A DNA stretch of 64,000 nt from positions 62,001 through 126,000 of the forward strand of contig NZ_PDWW01000006.1 in assembly GCF_010093445.1 (NCBI RefSeq), in the 5' to 3' direction. The first letter of the stretch is position 1; each line of letters begins with the position of its first letter. The translations under genes and the position numbers were made by a program. The stretch is from Pseudoxanthomonas japonensis. Its GTDB lineage: Bacteria; Pseudomonadota; Gammaproteobacteria; Xanthomonadales; Xanthomonadaceae. The notes under the pieces are model-generated. The model ran no database searches. It was not told where the DNA came from and saw only the letters and a program-made list of their open reading frames with translations. Shown here one piece after another: positions 10,273-19,070 of the stretch.

Positions 10273-10290
10273 TGACCGCTCCGTTTCGAT

Positions 10291-10345
10291 TTCAATTAGT
10301 AGACTTGGCGGTATAGTATAAATATCGAACCGAGTAGTCTAGTAT
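10291..10345. promoter_or_regulatory. AT-rich divergent promoter with an imperfect dyad, likely TetR operator
   Basis: The 79-base space between the efflux operon and tetR is conspicuously AT-rich for this genome. Imperfectly symmetric half-sites lie at 10299-10309 (AGTAGACTTGG) and 10330-10340 (CCGAGTAGTCT) around TATAGTATAAATAT. Toward the pump, a TAGACT, 17 bases, TACTAT arrangement can be read as -35/-10. Local autoregulatory repression is inferred from the family and the arrangement. Confidence 0.5.
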
Positions 10346-10351
10346 TGCGTC

Positions 10352-11023
10352 ATGGTCAGCCCACGCTCTTCCGCCAGCCGCTCCAAAGCCCCCTCCAAGC
10401 CCGCCGCCAGCGGTCCCGGCCGCCCCAAGGACCTGGGCAAGCGCGCCGCCATCCTCGACGCCGCCAAGCACCTGTTCGCGCGCGAGGGGTTCAACGGCGT
10501 CAGCATGGACCAGATCGCCGCCGAAGCCGGTGTGTCGAAGCTGACGGTGTACAGCCACTTCGGCGACAAGGACGCCCTGTTCGCCGCGGCCGTGCAGGCC
10601 AAGTGCGAGGAAATGCTGCCGGACACGCTGTTCGAGCTCGAACTGACCGGCGGCCTGCGCGACCAGCTGAAGGCGATCGCGCAGGCGTTCTTCGCGCTGG
10701 TCACCAGCGAAGAGGCCATCAGCACGCACCGCATGATGATGGTCCCCGGCAACATCGACGACAAACTCAAGCAGACCTTCTGGGAAGCCGGCCCGCAGCG
10801 CACGCACGACGCCTTCGCGGCGATGCTGCAGGCGCTGGTAAGCAAGGGCGAGCTGGACATCCCCGACGTGGCGACGGCGTCCGCGCAGTTCTTCACCCTG
10901 ATCAAGGGCGAGGTGCACGCGCGCATGACCTGCGGCCTGTGCAGCCGGCCCGGTCCGGTCGATGCCCGCCAGCACGTCGATGCCACGGTGGACATGTTCC
11001 TGAGGGCGTATGGCCGCCGCTGA
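10352..11023 (+). CDS. TetR/AcrR family transcriptional regulator
   Basis: A 223-residue regulator. A basic, Ser/Ala-rich leader (residues 1-30) precedes the TetR DNA-binding domain, with the helix-turn-helix VSMDQIAAEAGVSKLTVYSH at about residues 51-70. The C-terminal part matches the ligand/dimerisation domain seen in AcrR-like proteins (a TetR C-terminal domain with FFALVTSEEA and FTLIKGEVHAR). It is divergent from the RND operon across 79 bases, the standard position of a local repressor of efflux. The effector is unknown. Confidence 0.92.
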   Translation: MVSPRSSASRSKAPSKPAASGPGRPKDLGKRAAILDAAKHLFAREGFNGVSMDQIAAEAGVSKLTVYSHFGDKDALFAAAVQAKCEEMLPDTLFELELTGGLRDQLKAIAQAFFALVTSEEAISTHRMMMVPGNIDDKLKQTFWEAGPQRTHDAFAAMLQALVSKGELDIPDVATASAQFFTLIKGEVHARMTCGLCSRPGPVDARQHVDATVDMFLRAYGRR

Positions 11024-11128
11024 AACTGAAGCGCAGCCCCGGGCGACGGAGGTTGCGGTGACTTCCGGCACTGCGCCGGCTGGCGCAGGTACCCCGATCC
11101 TTGCCCAGCGCGGACGGGGCCAGCCCGG

Positions 11129-11134
11129 TAAAAT
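11129..11134 (+). promoter_or_regulatory. possible -10 element upstream of the methyltransferase gene
   Basis: TAAAAT lies 37 bases before the chosen ATG, inside the 147-base stretch after tetR that otherwise holds no gene. No good -35 hexamer is seen at 16-18 bases, so this is only a candidate. Confidence 0.25.
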
Positions 11135-11170
11135 GCCCGGCCCAGCCCTCCGCGTCGGATGACCACCCCC

Positions 11171-11827
11171 ATGACGATCAACTACACCCAGGCCCGCGAA
11201 AACATGGTCGAGCAGCAGGTACGTCCCTGGGACGTGCTGGATGCGCGCGTGCTGGAAACGCTGGCCACGCTGCCGCGCGAGGCCTTCGTCGCCGAATCGC
11301 ACCGCGCGCTGGCGTACGCGGACCTGGAGCTGCCGCTGGGCCATGGCCAGTCGATGGCCAAGCCCGTTATCGAAGGCCGCACCCTGCAGGCGCTGAAGCC
11401 GCAGGCGGACGAGGACGTGCTGGAGATCGGTACCGGCAGCGGCTACCTGACCGCCTGCCTGGCACACCTGGCGCGTGAAGTGGTCAGTCTGGAGATCCAC
11501 CCCGGACTCGCCGACGCCGCGCGCGCGCGCCTCGATGCGGCCGGCCTGGGCAGCAACGTGCGCATCGACGCCGTGGACGCACTCTCGTGGGAAACAGACC
11601 GTCGCTTCGACGTGATCTGTGTGACCGGCGCCGTCGCTACCCTGCCGCCGCGCTTCCTGCAGTGGCTGCGCCCGGGTGGCCGCCTGTTCGTCGTGCAGGG
11701 CGTGTCGCCGGTGATGGAAGCCGTACTGCACGTGGCCGATGTCAACGGCACCCGCATCGAATCGTTGTTCGAAACCGACCTCCCCTATCTGGTCGGCGCC
11801 GCACCGGCGCCCCAGTTCGTCTTCTGA
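11171..11827 (+). CDS. protein-L-isoaspartate O-methyltransferase family protein
   Basis: 218 residues from the ATG at 11171; an ATG 12 bases earlier is in frame. The Rossmann-type SAM site is clear in VLEIGTGSGYLTACLA (residues about 75-90), followed by the acidic SLEIHPGL strand and a DVICVTGAV motif. The N-terminal NMVEQQVRPWDVLD matches the Pcm family segment. True Pcm enzymes repair isoaspartyl residues using SAM. The xanthomonad relatives found beside tolC are annotated in this family, but repair activity is not proven for them. It ends 22 bases before tolC, so cotranscription is likely. Confidence 0.85.
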   Translation: MTINYTQARENMVEQQVRPWDVLDARVLETLATLPREAFVAESHRALAYADLELPLGHGQSMAKPVIEGRTLQALKPQADEDVLEIGTGSGYLTACLAHLAREVVSLEIHPGLADAARARLDAAGLGSNVRIDAVDALSWETDRRFDVICVTGAVATLPPRFLQWLRPGGRLFVVQGVSPVMEAVLHVADVNGTRIESLFETDLPYLVGAAPAPQFVF

Positions 11828-11849
11828 AGAAATACAAAAAGGAATCCGC

Positions 11850-13196
11850 ATGAGCCGTCGCCCCCTCGTACTCGCGCTCGCCCTGGCCCTGCCGTTCGCG
11901 GCCAACGCCACCGACCTGATGCAGACCTATGAGCTGGCGCGCACCGGCGACCCGACCCTGTCGATCGCGGAATCGACCCGCCTGATCGACAAGGAAGGCG
12001 CCGTGCAGGCGCGCGCGGCCCTGCTGCCGCAGATCACCGGCAGCGCGGGCTACGAACTGACCCACAGCAGCCGTCCGGGCGATCCGACCGGCGACGGCAA
12101 GAGCCGCACCTACGGCGCCCAGGTCAACCAGACGATCTTCGACTGGAGCCGCATCGCCAACCTGCGGGGCCAGCGCGCCATCAGCCAGGCGGCCGACTAC
12201 GATCTGGCCTCGGCGAACAACCTGCTGATCACGCGCACCTCCGCCGCGTACTTCAACGTGCTGATCGGCATCGAGTCACTGGCTGCCGCTGAGACCAACG
12301 AGGCCGCATCGAAGAAGCAGTTCGATTACGCGCAGAAGCGCCTGGACGTGGGCCTGGCCCCGATCACCGACGTGCACGAAGCACGCGCCCAGTACGACAG
12401 TGCGCGTGCGAATACGATCCTGGCCCGCAACGCGTTGGACGACAGCTATCGCGCCCTCGCCGAGATCACCGGCCAGCCGATCAGCGGCCTGAAGGGCCTG
12501 CCGGACGACTTCCGTCCGGAACTGCCGCCGGAACAGAACGCGCAGTCGTGGGTCGACCGTGCGCTGGAGCAGAATCCAGACCTGAAGTCCGCCGAGTACG
12601 TGCTGGAGTCGGCGCAGCATGGCGTGTCGAGCGCGCGTGCCGGCCACTACCCCACGCTCAATTTCCGCGGCGGCTATTCCAATGGCACCGACTGGGACAG
12701 CGTGCCCGGCACGCTCTCGCGTGATGGCGAGGGCTACAACTGGGGCGTGACGTTGACCGTGCCGATCTTCTCCGGCGGCGCCACCCAGTCCGGCGTGCGC
12801 CAGGCGCTGGCCCAGCGCGACCGCGCCGCCGATGGCCTCGAGCAGACCCGTCGTGCCCTTGTGCGCAACACCAGCAACGCCTACCAGGCGCTGGTCGCAG
12901 GTGTGACCGAAGTGGAAGCACGTCGCCTGGCGGTCGTGTCCGCGCAGAGCGCGCTGGATGCCTCGCAGGTCGGCCTGGAAGTCGGTACCCGCACCGTGCT
13001 GGACGTGCTGCAGAACCAGCGCACGCTGTTCCAGGCGCAGGTCGAGTACGCACAGGCGCGCTACAACTTCCTGCAGAACCGGCTGTTGCTGGAACAGGCC
13101 GCCGGTACGCTGGACGGGGCCGACGTGCAGGACGTCAACCGCCTGCTGACCGCCGACGCCGAGGCGCGCCTCTCGTCGCAGCCCGTTTCGCAGTAA
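11850..13196 (+). CDS. tolC: TolC family outer-membrane channel
   Basis: A 448-residue protein with signal peptide MSRRPLVLALALALPFAANA and two tandem OEP repeats rich in heptad Ala, Gln and Leu helices, as in TolC. Repeat boundaries carry QTIFDWSR in the first half and VPIFSGG in the second, the equatorial beta-strand signatures. The ATG at 11850 follows an AAAAAGGA ribosome binding site, so the longer frame upstream is not used. It forms the outer-membrane duct for RND pumps and type I secretion. The pump 1.7 kb away lacks its own channel and is a plausible partner. Confidence 0.93.
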   Translation: MSRRPLVLALALALPFAANATDLMQTYELARTGDPTLSIAESTRLIDKEGAVQARAALLPQITGSAGYELTHSSRPGDPTGDGKSRTYGAQVNQTIFDWSRIANLRGQRAISQAADYDLASANNLLITRTSAAYFNVLIGIESLAAAETNEAASKKQFDYAQKRLDVGLAPITDVHEARAQYDSARANTILARNALDDSYRALAEITGQPISGLKGLPDDFRPELPPEQNAQSWVDRALEQNPDLKSAEYVLESAQHGVSSARAGHYPTLNFRGGYSNGTDWDSVPGTLSRDGEGYNWGVTLTVPIFSGGATQSGVRQALAQRDRAADGLEQTRRALVRNTSNAYQALVAGVTEVEARRLAVVSAQSALDASQVGLEVGTRTVLDVLQNQRTLFQAQVEYAQARYNFLQNRLLLEQAAGTLDGADVQDVNRLLTADAEARLSSQPVSQ

Positions 13197-13220
13197 CCCC
13201 TCGCGTTCTTCGCGCTCACG

Positions 13221-13250
13221 ACGGCGGGCTTCGGCCCGCCGTTGTCGTTT
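13221..13250 (+). terminator. rho-independent-like terminator after tolC
   Basis: A 9-bp perfect stem ACGGCGGGC/GCCCGCCGT with a TTCG tetraloop, followed by TGTCGTTT, lies 25 bases after the tolC stop. Confidence 0.75.
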
Positions 13251-13267
13251 CAGGGCCCGGGATTTCC

Positions 13268-13363
13268 TGTAGGAGCGACGTCAGTCGCGACCGCACGCTT
13301 CGATGGCCCAGAAGCATCGATGCGGGCGGAAAATTCCCGGTCGCGACTTACGTCGCTCCTACA
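13268..13363. repeat. TGTAGGAGCGACGT palindromic element pair (REP-like)
   Basis: Two inverted copies, 13268-13292 and 13339-13363, read TGTAGGAGCGACGTCAGTCGC... and its complement with one or two changes; each arm also contains a small internal palindrome (GCGAC...GTCGC). It lies between tolC and the CoA-transferase gene, whose stop is nine bases away. Similar elements recur in this window. Confidence 0.85.
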
Positions 13364-13371
13364 ACGGCCAC

Positions 13372-14592
13372 TCAGATCGCGCCATGTGCACGCAGCGCCG
13401 CGATCTCCGCATCGTCGTAGCCCGCCTCGCGCAACACCTCGTCGGTATGCTGTCCGAGCAGCGGCGGCGCATGCCGCACATCGACCGGTGTCGCCGACAG
13501 CTTCAGCGGGCTCGCGACCAGTGGCACTGCACCGGCATGCGGGTGTTCGACGTGCGCGACCATGCCGCGTGCCAGCACCTGCGGATCGGCGAACACATCG
13601 GCGATGTCGTTGACCGGCCCGCAGGGAATGCCCGCCGCTTCCAGCGACGCCAGCCACGTTTGCCGGTCATGCGACCGGAAGGCCGACTGCAACATCGGCA
13701 CCAGCACATCGCGATGGCGCACGCGTCCCGCATTCGTCGCGAAACGCACGTCGCCGGCCAGCGCTGGGTCGCCCAGCAGTTCGCACAGGCGCGTGAACTG
13801 CCGATCATTGCCGACCGCCACGATGAGGTGGCCGTCGGCCACGGCGAAGACCTGGTACGGCACGATGTTGGCGTGCGCATTGCCCTGTCGCGGCGGCACG
13901 TCGCCGCCGACCAGGTAGTGGCTACCCAGGTTGGCCAGCATCGCAACCTGCGCATCGAGCAGGGCCATGTCGATCACCTGTCCTTCGCCGGTCGCATCGC
14001 GGTGACGCAGCGCCGCGAGAATCGCCACCGTCGCGTACATGCCAGTGAACAAGTCCGCCACCGCGACACCGACCTTCTGCGGCTCGCCATCGGCCGCACC
14101 GGTGACGCTCATCAGGCCACCGAGTCCCTGGATGGCGAAGTCGTAGCCGGCGCGCTGCGCGTAAGGACCCTGTTGGCCGAAGCCGGTGATCGAGCAGTAC
14201 ACCAGTCGTGGATTGGACGCACGTAGTACCTCGGCATCCAGGCCGTGGCGCGCCATGTCGCCGACCTTGAAGTTCTCCACCAGCACGTCGCTCTGCAACG
14301 CGAGCCGGCGGATGACGGCCTGTCCCTCTTCGGTGGCGATGTCGACCGTCAGCGAGCGCTTGTTGCGGTTCGCGCACAGGTAGTACGCAGACTCCGTGGT
14401 CTCGTTTCCTTCTGCATCCCGCAGGAACGGCGGCCCCCAGCCGCGGGTGTCGTCGCCGCTGCCGGGACGTTCCACCTTGATGACCTCGGCACCCAGGTCG
14501 GCCAGCGTCTGCGTGCACCATGGACCGGCAAGCACGCGTGTCAGGTCCAGCACGCGCACGCCGGCCAGCGCACGCGTTGCCACCGCGTTCAT
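13372..14592 (-). CDS. CaiB/BaiF family CoA transferase
   Basis: A 406-residue family III CoA transferase. The N-terminal GVRVLDLTRVLAGPWCTQ and ADLGAEVIKVE segments are the family hallmark. The catalytic aspartate region reads GQVIDMALLDAQVAML near residue 170, and the central Rossmann segment VLVENFKVGDMARHGL is also typical. These enzymes move CoA between organic acids through an aspartyl-CoA thioester; the acids handled here cannot be deduced. Its start overlaps the waaA stop (ATGA), so it is cotranscribed with waaA, although no functional link to Kdo transfer is known. Confidence 0.9.
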   Translation of the reverse strand: MNAVATRALAGVRVLDLTRVLAGPWCTQTLADLGAEVIKVERPGSGDDTRGWGPPFLRDAEGNETTESAYYLCANRNKRSLTVDIATEEGQAVIRRLALQSDVLVENFKVGDMARHGLDAEVLRASNPRLVYCSITGFGQQGPYAQRAGYDFAIQGLGGLMSVTGAADGEPQKVGVAVADLFTGMYATVAILAALRHRDATGEGQVIDMALLDAQVAMLANLGSHYLVGGDVPPRQGNAHANIVPYQVFAVADGHLIVAVGNDRQFTRLCELLGDPALAGDVRFATNAGRVRHRDVLVPMLQSAFRSHDRQTWLASLEAAGIPCGPVNDIADVFADPQVLARGMVAHVEHPHAGAVPLVASPLKLSATPVDVRHAPPLLGQHTDEVLREAGYDDAEIAALRAHGAI

Positions 14593-15890
14593 GCCACGGG
14601 CGCCGGCAGGTGCGGCGCGATCATCACCAGCGTGCGCGCCAGCGCGCCGCGTCCGTGTTCGACCAGCGCCCGCCCCCGCTCCGCCATGCCGCGCCGGCGG
14701 GCGTCGTCGGCGAGCAGGGCGTCGATCGCCTCCGCCACGCCCGCTGCGTCGGGCACGATCACCAGCGCGTCGGCCTCATTGAGGCGGCGCGAAATCTCGC
14801 TGAAGTTGTGCAGGTGCGGCCCGGTGACGGCCGGCGTTCCCACCGCCGCGGGCTCCAGCATGTTGTGGCCGCCGATGGCCTGCAGGCTGCCACCGATGAA
14901 GGCCACGTCCGCGCACGCGTAGAACGCCATCAGTTCGCCCAGCGTGTCCAGCACGAAGACATCGTCGCCGGCGGACGGCCAGCGGTCCTCGCGCCGTGTG
15001 CCGACCTTCCAGCCGGCCTCGCTTGCCGCCTCCGCCACGCGCGGAAAGCGTTCCGGATGCCGCGGCGCCCACAGCAGCAGCAGGTCCGGCCAGCGCTGGC
15101 GCAGGCGCGCGTGGATGGCGAGGACGGGGGCCTCTTCGTCCTCGTGCGTGCTGGCGGCGATCCAGACCGGCCGGCCGCTCGACAGATGCTGCCGGAAGCC
15201 GGCGACCACCTCGCCCACGTTGGCCGGCACGGGAATGTCGAACTTGAGGTTGCCGACATCGCGCACCTGTCCGGGCAATGCGCCCAGCTGCACGAAGCGC
15301 GCGGCGTCGTCGCCGGATTGCGCCGCCACCTTGCGCACCGTGCGCAGCGTGCGCGCGATCAGCGGCCGCAATACGCTGTAGCCCCGCAGCGAGCGCGCGG
15401 ACAGCCGTGCGTTGAGGATGTACAGCGGCACCTTGCGATCGTGGCAACCGAACAGCAGGCTGGGCCAGAGTTCGGTTTCCATGATCAGCGCCAGGCGTGG
15501 CGGAAAATGCCGCAGGAAGCGCGATACCGCGCCCGGCAGGTCGTAGGGGGAGTACACGTGCAGCACGCGCCCGCCCCACAGCGTCTGCACGCGCTGCGAC
15601 CCGGTCGGCGTGATGGTGGTGATGAGCAGGCGCAGCCCGCGATGCCGCTTCAACAGCGCGTCGACCACCGGCGCGGCGGCGTTGACCTCGCCCACCGACA
15701 CCGCATGCAGCCACACGTCGACCGCCCCGCCCGGAGCATCGTAGTTGCCGTAGCGCTCGTTCCAGCGCTGGAAATACTCCGGATAGCGGAAGCCGCGCCA
15801 GATCAGGTGGTAGAGGGTGACCGGCGTCAGCACGTACAGCACCGCCGAGTACAGGGCGCGCAGCAGGCGTTCGGCGGTACGGTTCGACAT
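14589..15890 (-). CDS. waaA: 3-deoxy-D-manno-octulosonic acid (Kdo) transferase
   Basis: 433 residues, the usual size for WaaA. A membrane-anchoring N-terminal helix (residues 8-30, LLRALYSAVLYVLTPVTLY) is followed by the GT30 N-domain motif VWLHAVSVGEVNAA containing the catalytic glutamate, then TETELWP-like METELWPSLLF and the C-terminal nucleotide-sugar domain. It transfers Kdo from CMP-Kdo to the lipid A precursor on the inner face of the inner membrane. The ATG at 15890 is chosen over an in-frame TTG nine bases upstream. It diverges from the acyltransferase gene by only 39 bases. Confidence 0.94.
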   Translation of the reverse strand: MSNRTAERLLRALYSAVLYVLTPVTLYHLIWRGFRYPEYFQRWNERYGNYDAPGGAVDVWLHAVSVGEVNAAAPVVDALLKRHRGLRLLITTITPTGSQRVQTLWGGRVLHVYSPYDLPGAVSRFLRHFPPRLALIMETELWPSLLFGCHDRKVPLYILNARLSARSLRGYSVLRPLIARTLRTVRKVAAQSGDDAARFVQLGALPGQVRDVGNLKFDIPVPANVGEVVAGFRQHLSSGRPVWIAASTHEDEEAPVLAIHARLRQRWPDLLLLWAPRHPERFPRVAEAASEAGWKVGTRREDRWPSAGDDVFVLDTLGELMAFYACADVAFIGGSLQAIGGHNMLEPAAVGTPAVTGPHLHNFSEISRRLNEADALVIVPDAAGVAEAIDALLADDARRRGMAERGRALVEHGRGALARTLVMIAPHLPAPVA

Positions 15891-15918
15891 GGGCGACAAG
15901 GATACCCGGGCGCGCCGC

Positions 15919-15924
15919 TACAAT
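15919..15924 (+). promoter_or_regulatory. candidate -10 for a near-leaderless acyltransferase transcript
   Basis: TACAAT lies five bases before the ATG at 15930. A start site about seven bases downstream would give an almost leaderless message. No strong -35 is seen; the 39-base divergent space leaves little room for other signals. Confidence 0.3.
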
Positions 15925-15929
15925 GGGTC

Positions 15930-16862
15930 ATGGCCGAATCCGAGAAGCGATCCTCCGACGCCGGCGAGCGTCCTCCGATGGGCCCACGGCAGTGGCCGTC
16001 CTGGCTGGGCATCGGACTGGCATGGTTGGCCGCCCGCGTGCCGTGGATCCTGCAGCGCCCGATCGGCCGCGCCGTCGGTGCGCTGCTGTACCGCGTGCTG
16101 CGCGATCGCCGGCATGTGGCCCGGCGCAATATCGCGCTGTGCTTTCCCGAGCTGGATGCGCAACGGCAGGAGGCGCTGGCGCGCGCCAGCTTCGGCGAGC
16201 TCGGCATCGGCCTGTTCGAATTCGCGCGCGCGTGGTGGGGCAGCGTCGACCCGATGCGGAAGGGCCTGCAGGTCGAAGGGCTCGAACACCTGACCGCGGC
16301 GCGCGCAGGCGGACGTGGCGTGATCGTGGTATCGGGCCACTTCACCACGCTGGAGATCTCGGCGCGCCTGATGTGCGACTACGCACCATTGGCCGGCATG
16401 TACCGCCCGCACAACCAGGGCGCGATGGAATGGGCGGTCAAGCGCGGACGGCTCCGCTACGCCACCGCGATGTTCACGCGCGAGGAACTGCGCCCCGCGC
16501 TGAAGCACCTCAAGCAGGGCGGCCTGCTGTGGTTCGCGCCCGACCAGGACACGCGCCGCGGCGACAGCGTGTTCGTCCCGTTCTTCGGCCACCCCGCCTA
16601 CAGCCTGACCTCGACGCACCAGTTGGCGCGACTGTCCGGTGCGGCGGTGATCGCCTTCGCGCACGTCCGCCGCGAAGACGGCGGGCACACGCTGACACTG
16701 TCGCCCGCGTTCGAGGACTTCCCCTCGACCGATGCCACCGCCGATACCGCGCGCGTGATTGCCGCGATCGAGGGGATGGTGCGGCAGGCGCCCACCCAGT
16801 ACCTGTGGATCCACCGGCGCTTCAAACGCCAGCCAGACGGCCGTGGCGAACTCTACCGGTAG
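15930..16862 (+). CDS. lipid A biosynthesis lauroyl/myristoyl-type acyltransferase
   Basis: A 310-residue LpxL/HtrB family enzyme. It has an N-terminal hydrophobic helix (WPSWLGIGLAWLAARVPWIL) and the catalytic HX4E motif in SGHFTTLE near residue 140. It also has the conserved segments ARRNIALCFPEL and DQDTRRGDSVFVPFFGHPA, and ends with the family-typical WIHRRFK. It adds a secondary acyl chain to Kdo-lipid A at the inner membrane, which fits its position next to waaA. Its 3' end overlaps the convergent paralogue by 10 bases, and both proteins end in the same residues (ELYR). Confidence 0.92.
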   Translation: MAESEKRSSDAGERPPMGPRQWPSWLGIGLAWLAARVPWILQRPIGRAVGALLYRVLRDRRHVARRNIALCFPELDAQRQEALARASFGELGIGLFEFARAWWGSVDPMRKGLQVEGLEHLTAARAGGRGVIVVSGHFTTLEISARLMCDYAPLAGMYRPHNQGAMEWAVKRGRLRYATAMFTREELRPALKHLKQGGLLWFAPDQDTRRGDSVFVPFFGHPAYSLTSTHQLARLSGAAVIAFAHVRREDGGHTLTLSPAFEDFPSTDATADTARVIAAIEGMVRQAPTQYLWIHRRFKRQPDGRGELYR

Positions 16863-17758
16863 AGCTCCGGCTCGCCCGGCGGGCGCGTCTTGAATCGCCG
16901 GTGCACCCACAGATACTGCTCGGGATGCTGGCGGACGACGGTTTCCAACTCCGCCATGTAACGCGCCGCATCCTGCGCCGGATCGCCGCTCGGCCATCCG
17001 CTCCACGTCGGCTCCACGCGTAGCTGGTAGCGTCCGTCGGCATCGCGATGGAACCAGAACGGCAGCACCACCGCGTTGCCGCGGCGCGCCAGGTCGGGCG
17101 TGGCGGTCAGGGTGGCCGCCGGCACGCCGAAGAACGGCACGAAGGCGTTCTGGTAGTTGAAATCCTGGTCGGCCGAGTACGCCACGATGCCGCCGCGCGA
17201 GAGCGTGCGCAGCAGGCCGCGGACATCCTTCTTGGCGATGACGTCGGCGAACACGCGCCGGCGTGCGCTATCCATCCATCGCTCGATGCAGGGGTCGTTG
17301 TTGCGCCGCGCGACGATGCTCACGCGTTCGCCCAGCGCCTCGCCCAGCAGGCGGGCGCACAGCTCCGAATGCGGGATGTGCCCGCCGAACAGCAGGATGC
17401 CGCGCCCTTGCGCCTGCGCGGCACGGACGTGCTCGAGCCCCTGCACGTCGGCGAGCCCGCGCAGGACGCGCGCAGGCGCGTACCAGCCGCGGATCAGTTC
17501 GAACACGCCGGTCACCGTCGCACGCACGGTGTCGCGCAGCAGGCGCATGCGGGCGCGTTCGTCCAGTGCCGGAAAACACAGTGAAAGGTTGGTCGCCGCG
17601 TGGCGCCGGCGCTTGGCGAGCAGCGGCCACAGCAACCACGTCGCCACGCTGCCGAGGCTCAGCAACCAGGGTTGCGGCAGTCGCGCGATACCGGAAGCCA
17701 ACAGATTGGCGGGCGCCACGAACCAGCAGCGCCTGCCACGCGCGCGCTCACTCGTCAT
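16853..17758 (-). CDS. second LpxL/HtrB family lipid A acyltransferase
   Basis: 301 residues from the ATG at 17758; an in-frame start at 17782 is possible. It is paralogous to the convergent neighbour: ATNLSLCFPAL, the catalytic HX4E in GGHIPHSE, SADQDFNYQNAFVPFFGVPA and WVHRRFK all recur. It probably adds the other secondary acyl chain. The start overlaps the ligase stop by 11 bases, placing it last in an operon of glycosyltransferase, ligase and acyltransferase. Which enzyme acts first, and with which chain length, cannot be read from sequence. Confidence 0.9.
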   Translation of the reverse strand: MTSERARGRRCWFVAPANLLASGIARLPQPWLLSLGSVATWLLWPLLAKRRRHAATNLSLCFPALDERARMRLLRDTVRATVTGVFELIRGWYAPARVLRGLADVQGLEHVRAAQAQGRGILLFGGHIPHSELCARLLGEALGERVSIVARRNNDPCIERWMDSARRRVFADVIAKKDVRGLLRTLSRGGIVAYSADQDFNYQNAFVPFFGVPAATLTATPDLARRGNAVVLPFWFHRDADGRYQLRVEPTWSGWPSGDPAQDAARYMAELETVVRQHPEQYLWVHRRFKTRPPGEPELYR

Positions 17759-19070
17759 CGCGCGCCAGCAGGCTGCCCGCATACAGCGCCGCCAGCATCA
17801 GCGTGAGCCCGCCCCAGAAGGTGGAATAGAACGCGAGGTGCGTGTTCAACGGAAACACCGTCACCGCCAGCGCCAGCATCGCCGGGCGGGCGCGCTCCTT
17901 CGCCTGCGGCGTGGCGTAGCGCCATGCGCGTATCGCCAGCGCCGCGCCGGCCAGCCACAGCAGCAGGCCGATCGCGCCGGTTTCGCTGAGGATCTCGAGG
18001 ACGATCTGGTGCGCGTGCAGCGCGGGACCTTCACCCCATGCAGGGCGCTGCTGCGGCGTCGCATCGCAGTCCGGATAGGCTTCGCGGAAGCCGCGAGCGC
18101 CCACGCCGTTGACCGGATGCTCCCACACCATGCAGGTCGCGGCGGACCAGATCTGCGCGCGGCCCGAGAGCGCGGTGTCGACCCCGGAGCCGTCGGCGGT
18201 CAGCGCTTGCGTGGTACGCACCACGCGTTCGCGCACCTGCGGCGATACGACTGCCAGCAGCGTCAGCAGCAGCGCGCCGAACCCAAACACCGCAAGCAGC
18301 CGCTTCCAGCCCAGCAGGCGCCAGCCCGAGAACACCAGCACCAGCGCGTAGGTAATCCACGCGGCGCGCGCGCCCGCCAGCAGCACCACGATGCCGACCA
18401 GCGTCGCCGCCAGCAGCCATCCCGCGACCTCCATGCGGCGTGCCGCCACGAACAGGAGGAATGGTGACAGGCTGGCCATGACCATGCCGAGCTTGAGATT
18501 GCAGGGCCCCAGGAAACCGCTCAGGCGATCCACGGCCATGACGGCGTCCTTGGTGCACATCGGCCGCCCGCTTATCAGGTGCTTCAGCTGGTCCAGTCCC
18601 CAGAACAGGGGGCTGCCGCCGAACACCACCTGCGCCAGCGCATCCAGCGTCCAGATCGCCATGATGATGGCGAGACCGTTGAAGGTCGTGCGTCTGGCGT
18701 GCGCATTCGCCACCGCCGCCGCCGCCAGCCACAGGAACGGCAGATAGCGCAGGTCCACCGCCGCCTCGCGCAGCGCGCGCGGCATGTCGACGGCGTCGAT
18801 CGCCGAGATCACCTGCGGCAGCCAATACGCGGCGAACAGCGCACTCGTCAGCGCCCACGCGCCACCGCTCAACAGGCGCGTGCCGCCGCGGAAGCGGTCG
18901 AGCAGCAGGCGGACGATGGCCGCCAGCGCACCCAGCACCATGACGCCTTCGGCGTACCCAGGTGCCGGCCACAGCGCGACGAACGTCAGCACCCATGCGG
19001 GCGCCCAGCGCCAGCCGTGCGTGTCGCGTGGACGCGGCGTATCAGGAATCGATGGCGAGTCGGCGGTCAT
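17748..19070 (-). CDS. O-antigen ligase/polymerase family membrane protein
   Basis: About 440 residues with roughly ten to twelve hydrophobic segments, the WaaL/Wzy topology. A large periplasmic loop at about residues 275-350 contains SGRAQIWSAATCMVWEHPVNGVGARGFREAY and HAHQIVLEILSETGAIG, which match the O-antigen ligase (Wzy_C) signature with its conserved Arg and His. It would join O-antigen to lipid A-core in the periplasm. The ATG at 19070 is used; the longer frame begins with TTG. It overlaps the glycosyltransferase end by 29 bases. Ligase versus polymerase is not decided by sequence alone. Confidence 0.87.
   Translation of the reverse strand: MTADSPSIPDTPRPRDTHGWRWAPAWVLTFVALWPAPGYAEGVMVLGALAAIVRLLLDRFRGGTRLLSGGAWALTSALFAAYWLPQVISAIDAVDMPRALREAAVDLRYLPFLWLAAAAVANAHARRTTFNGLAIIMAIWTLDALAQVVFGGSPLFWGLDQLKHLISGRPMCTKDAVMAVDRLSGFLGPCNLKLGMVMASLSPFLLFVAARRMEVAGWLLAATLVGIVVLLAGARAAWITYALVLVFSGWRLLGWKRLLAVFGFGALLLTLLAVVSPQVRERVVRTTQALTADGSGVDTALSGRAQIWSAATCMVWEHPVNGVGARGFREAYPDCDATPQQRPAWGEGPALHAHQIVLEILSETGAIGLLLWLAGAALAIRAWRYATPQAKERARPAMLALAVTVFPLNTHLAFYSTFWGGLTLMLAALYAGSLLARDDE

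Noticed and set aside
13268-13363. Insertion-sequence terminal repeats
   Set aside because: No transposase frame lies between the arms (46 bases apart) and the element recurs without a coding interior.
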